Assembly: GCF_001591665.1 (NCBI RefSeq)
Contig: NZ_BCVI01000021.1
Coordinates: 62,001 to 126,000, forward strand
Direction of reading: 5' to 3'
DNA: 64,000 nucleotides
Origin: Neobacillus soli NBRC 102451
GTDB taxonomy: Bacteria > Bacillota > Bacilli > Bacillales > Cytobacillaceae
Shown here in pieces: positions 62,494 through 64,000 of the stretch. A model generated the notes under the pieces. That model was given only the letters and a program-made list of their open reading frames with translations. It was not told the DNA's origin and did not search any database. The position numbers were made by a program, and so were the translations under genes. Position 1 is the stretch's first letter, and the number at the start of each line of letters is the position of its first letter.

Positions 62494-63669
62494 ATGAAGA
62501 AGATTTTGTTTTTACCACTCTTACAAATGCAGTCAGGACATCATCAGGTCGCTGAGGCATTAATGGATCTATTAAAAAAACATACAGATAATCTTACTGT
62601 TAAAAAAATTGACTTATTAAGTTATACGAATAAATCGTTGGAGAAAGTAATTACAAATGGCTATTTAAGCTGGATTCGCTACGCTCCCGAAACCTATAAT
62701 CTAGCCTATAAAAGTTTTTTTTACGCGCCTTCCTCAAAAGATCATTCATATAAATTGTATCAACATCTCTTTTTGAAAAAAACAGAGCAGTTGTTAGCGG
62801 AGGAAAAGCCGGACTTAATTGTTTGTACGCATGGATTCCCTTCCTTCCTTGTCAGTAAATTAAAAATGAAGGGGAAATGCAATGTTCCGGTTATTAACGT
62901 CTATACGGATTTCTTTATCAATAATGTTTGGGGAAGAGAGGGAATTGACGCCCATTTTCTTCCAAGCCAGCAGGTTAAGGAAAAACTGAGCAGGAAATAT
63001 CAGATTCCGAACCAGCGTATGTTTGTCACTGGTATTCCTGTTCACGAAGAAATTACCAAAAATGACTCTCGGAATAAACACAATCATCGGCCGAAAATCT
63101 TATTATCTGGTGGAAATAGCGGACTGGGCGGGATATTAAAGCTGGCTGACGAATTAAAACGCTCCACACACGTAGATTATTTGGTGCTTTGCGGCAATAA
63201 CAAGAAACTTTATAATGAGATCCTTTCGTGGGAGCGTGAGCATATCAAACCATTGCCCTATCTTTCTTCACGGTCAGAAATGAACAGGCTTTATGAAGAA
63301 GTTGATGCGATTGTGACAAAGCCGGGCGGTGTCACGATTAGTGAAGCGATGCAGAAAGGACTTCCGATTTTTGTTCATTCCGCACTTCCAGGGCAGGAGG
63401 AAATAAATCTCCAGTATTTAAAGGACCATGGGCTTGTCTTCGAACTTGACCAGGAAACCTCGTTGGAAAAACAATTGGATGGTGTGTTGCAGGACCCTAA
63501 AAAAATGAAGTGCTGGGGGCAGGCAATCGCTGCTTACCAGAAAGGAATTGAGCTCGAAGAACCGGAAAAACTGGTCGAATTGATAAAAACGGTCCTTGAT
63601 GAAAAGACAAGCAGCGTCCCTTCAGGAATAGTAAGAAGGTCTAATGTATATCAAAGAGCAGGGGCATAA
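62494..63669 (+). CDS. MGDG synthase-like glycosyltransferase (GT28, UgtP/YkoN type)
   Basis: 391 aa from the ATG at 62494 with AGGAG nine bases upstream; an ATG at 62485 abuts that site. N-terminal MGDG-synthase domain (LPLLQMQSGHHQVAEALMD, then CTHGFPSFLVS, NVYTDFFINNVW) and a GT28 C-terminal domain with LLSGGNSGLGG and VTKPGGVTISEAMQKGLPIFV. These enzymes transfer glucose or galactose from a UDP-sugar to diacylglycerol or a related lipid at the inner membrane face. UDP-glucose would come from galU. A PAP2 gene follows after 25 nt. Confidence 0.87.
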   Translation: MKKILFLPLLQMQSGHHQVAEALMDLLKKHTDNLTVKKIDLLSYTNKSLEKVITNGYLSWIRYAPETYNLAYKSFFYAPSSKDHSYKLYQHLFLKKTEQLLAEEKPDLIVCTHGFPSFLVSKLKMKGKCNVPVINVYTDFFINNVWGREGIDAHFLPSQQVKEKLSRKYQIPNQRMFVTGIPVHEEITKNDSRNKHNHRPKILLSGGNSGLGGILKLADELKRSTHVDYLVLCGNNKKLYNEILSWEREHIKPLPYLSSRSEMNRLYEEVDAIVTKPGGVTISEAMQKGLPIFVHSALPGQEEINLQYLKDHGLVFELDQETSLEKQLDGVLQDPKKMKCWGQAIAAYQKGIELEEPEKLVELIKTVLDEKTSSVPSGIVRRSNVYQRAGA

Positions 63670-63694
63670 AAAGGAATAAAAATTGGAGGTTAAT

Positions 63695-64000
63695 ATGTTA
63701 TCCCACTTAGATTATGGCATCTTTCAAACCATCAATCACTTTGCTATCAGTGAGCGATTCTTGAACCCATTGATGATCTTTTTATCGGAAAAAGCAGAGT
63801 ATTTATTTTTTGCAGGAATTATTCTTTATTGGTTTTATCATAAATCGCAGAATCGAAAGATGGTCACCGAGGCGATCCTGGCTGCCTGCATTGCACTGGC
63901 ATTAAATGTGTTAATTGGTCACTTCTTTTACCGGGATCGACCGTTTGTCGCCCATCATGTCAATTGGTTAATTCCTCATGCGAAAAATGCGTCCTTTCCT
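63695..64000 (+). CDS. bcrC: PAP2-family undecaprenyl-diphosphatase, BcrC-like (partial)
   Basis: 102 residues are visible before the window ends. The ATG follows GGAGGT. Membrane helices are apparent near 35-50 and 63-85, then the first phosphatase motif YRDRPFVAHHV and IPHAKNASFP, which closely match BcrC; the SGH and HxxxD motifs lie beyond the edge. It would dephosphorylate undecaprenyl pyrophosphate outside the membrane, recycling the carrier and giving bacitracin tolerance. Same operon as the glycosyltransferase, 25 nt apart. Confidence 0.8.
   Translation, partial: MLSHLDYGIFQTINHFAISERFLNPLMIFLSEKAEYLFFAGIILYWFYHKSQNRKMVTEAILAACIALALNVLIGHFFYRDRPFVAHHVNWLIPHAKNASFP

Overview
The window is a piece of a low-to-moderate GC Bacillaceae chromosome (Bacillus/Neobacillus/Mesobacillus type). 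This rests on gene content and order: tagO - LCP gene - yvyE - degS - degU - degV - comFA - comFC - hpf ... secA ... prfB - yvjA-like - cccB - ftsE - ftsX ... ctpB - minJ follows the Bacillus subtilis backbone. Shine-Dalgarno sequences are strong, TTG/GTG starts are frequent, and intrinsic terminators are abundant. No tRNA, rRNA, CRISPR array, prophage or insertion sequence was seen.

Layout. (1) 1-20197 is a wall teichoic acid and cell-wall block: the end of a GT4 glycosyltransferase, two very large paralogous proteins that join a TagF-like polymerase to a GT4 glycosyltransferase with GW (SH3-like) modules spliced into it, galU, a stand-alone TagF-like enzyme, two tandem glucosaminidase autolysins, tagD-tagB, tagG-tagH-tagA and tagO. 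(2) 20298-29085 holds an LCP ligase, yvyE, degSU, degV, a NERD-domain protein translationally coupled to comFA, and comFC. (3) 29093-33391 holds a CotF-like coat gene, hpf, a cluster of DnaA boxes and an inverted secA. (4) 33392-41806 is the most unusual part: six co-oriented genes for an apparent extracellular electron-transfer pathway. They encode two membrane-anchored NapC-like cytochromes (10 and 12 haem motifs), a TPR membrane protein, an NHL propeller, a secreted hexahaem cytochrome, and an Ig-domain/heptahaem cytochrome. (5) 41815-53180 holds a SEC-C/TPR protein, prfB with an intact programmed frameshift, a YitT-family gene, cccB, ftsEX, an M23 hydrolase, ctpB and minJ. (6) 53286-57500 holds an FMN reductase, an ABC exporter pair and a DHA2 drug transporter. 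(7) 58105-64000 holds a CmpB-like membrane protein, a two-component system, a polysaccharide deacetylase, a DedA protein, a diacylglycerol-type glycosyltransferase and the start of a bcrC-like gene.

How the parts fit. Regions 1 and 7 together build, export, attach and remodel envelope polymers and recycle undecaprenyl phosphate. Region 4 would carry electrons from menaquinol through the membrane and wall to the outside, if the organism has a cytochrome c maturation system elsewhere. Compared with B. subtilis, the flagellar genes expected between comFC and hpf are absent, secA is flipped, and the cytochrome block plus a SEC-C gene separate secA from prfB, so this junction has been rearranged.

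Non-coding structure. Three intergenic loci (25286, 51675, 57711) carry a degenerate tandem repeat with a TTGGCGGAAT core spaced almost exactly 21 bp apart, always in the same orientation and upstream of a + strand gene. A GGTGCCTGACACC palindromic element occurs at three gene ends. Five DnaA-box-like 9-mers lie within 87 bp between hpf and secA. I do not know a described function for the 21-bp repeats.
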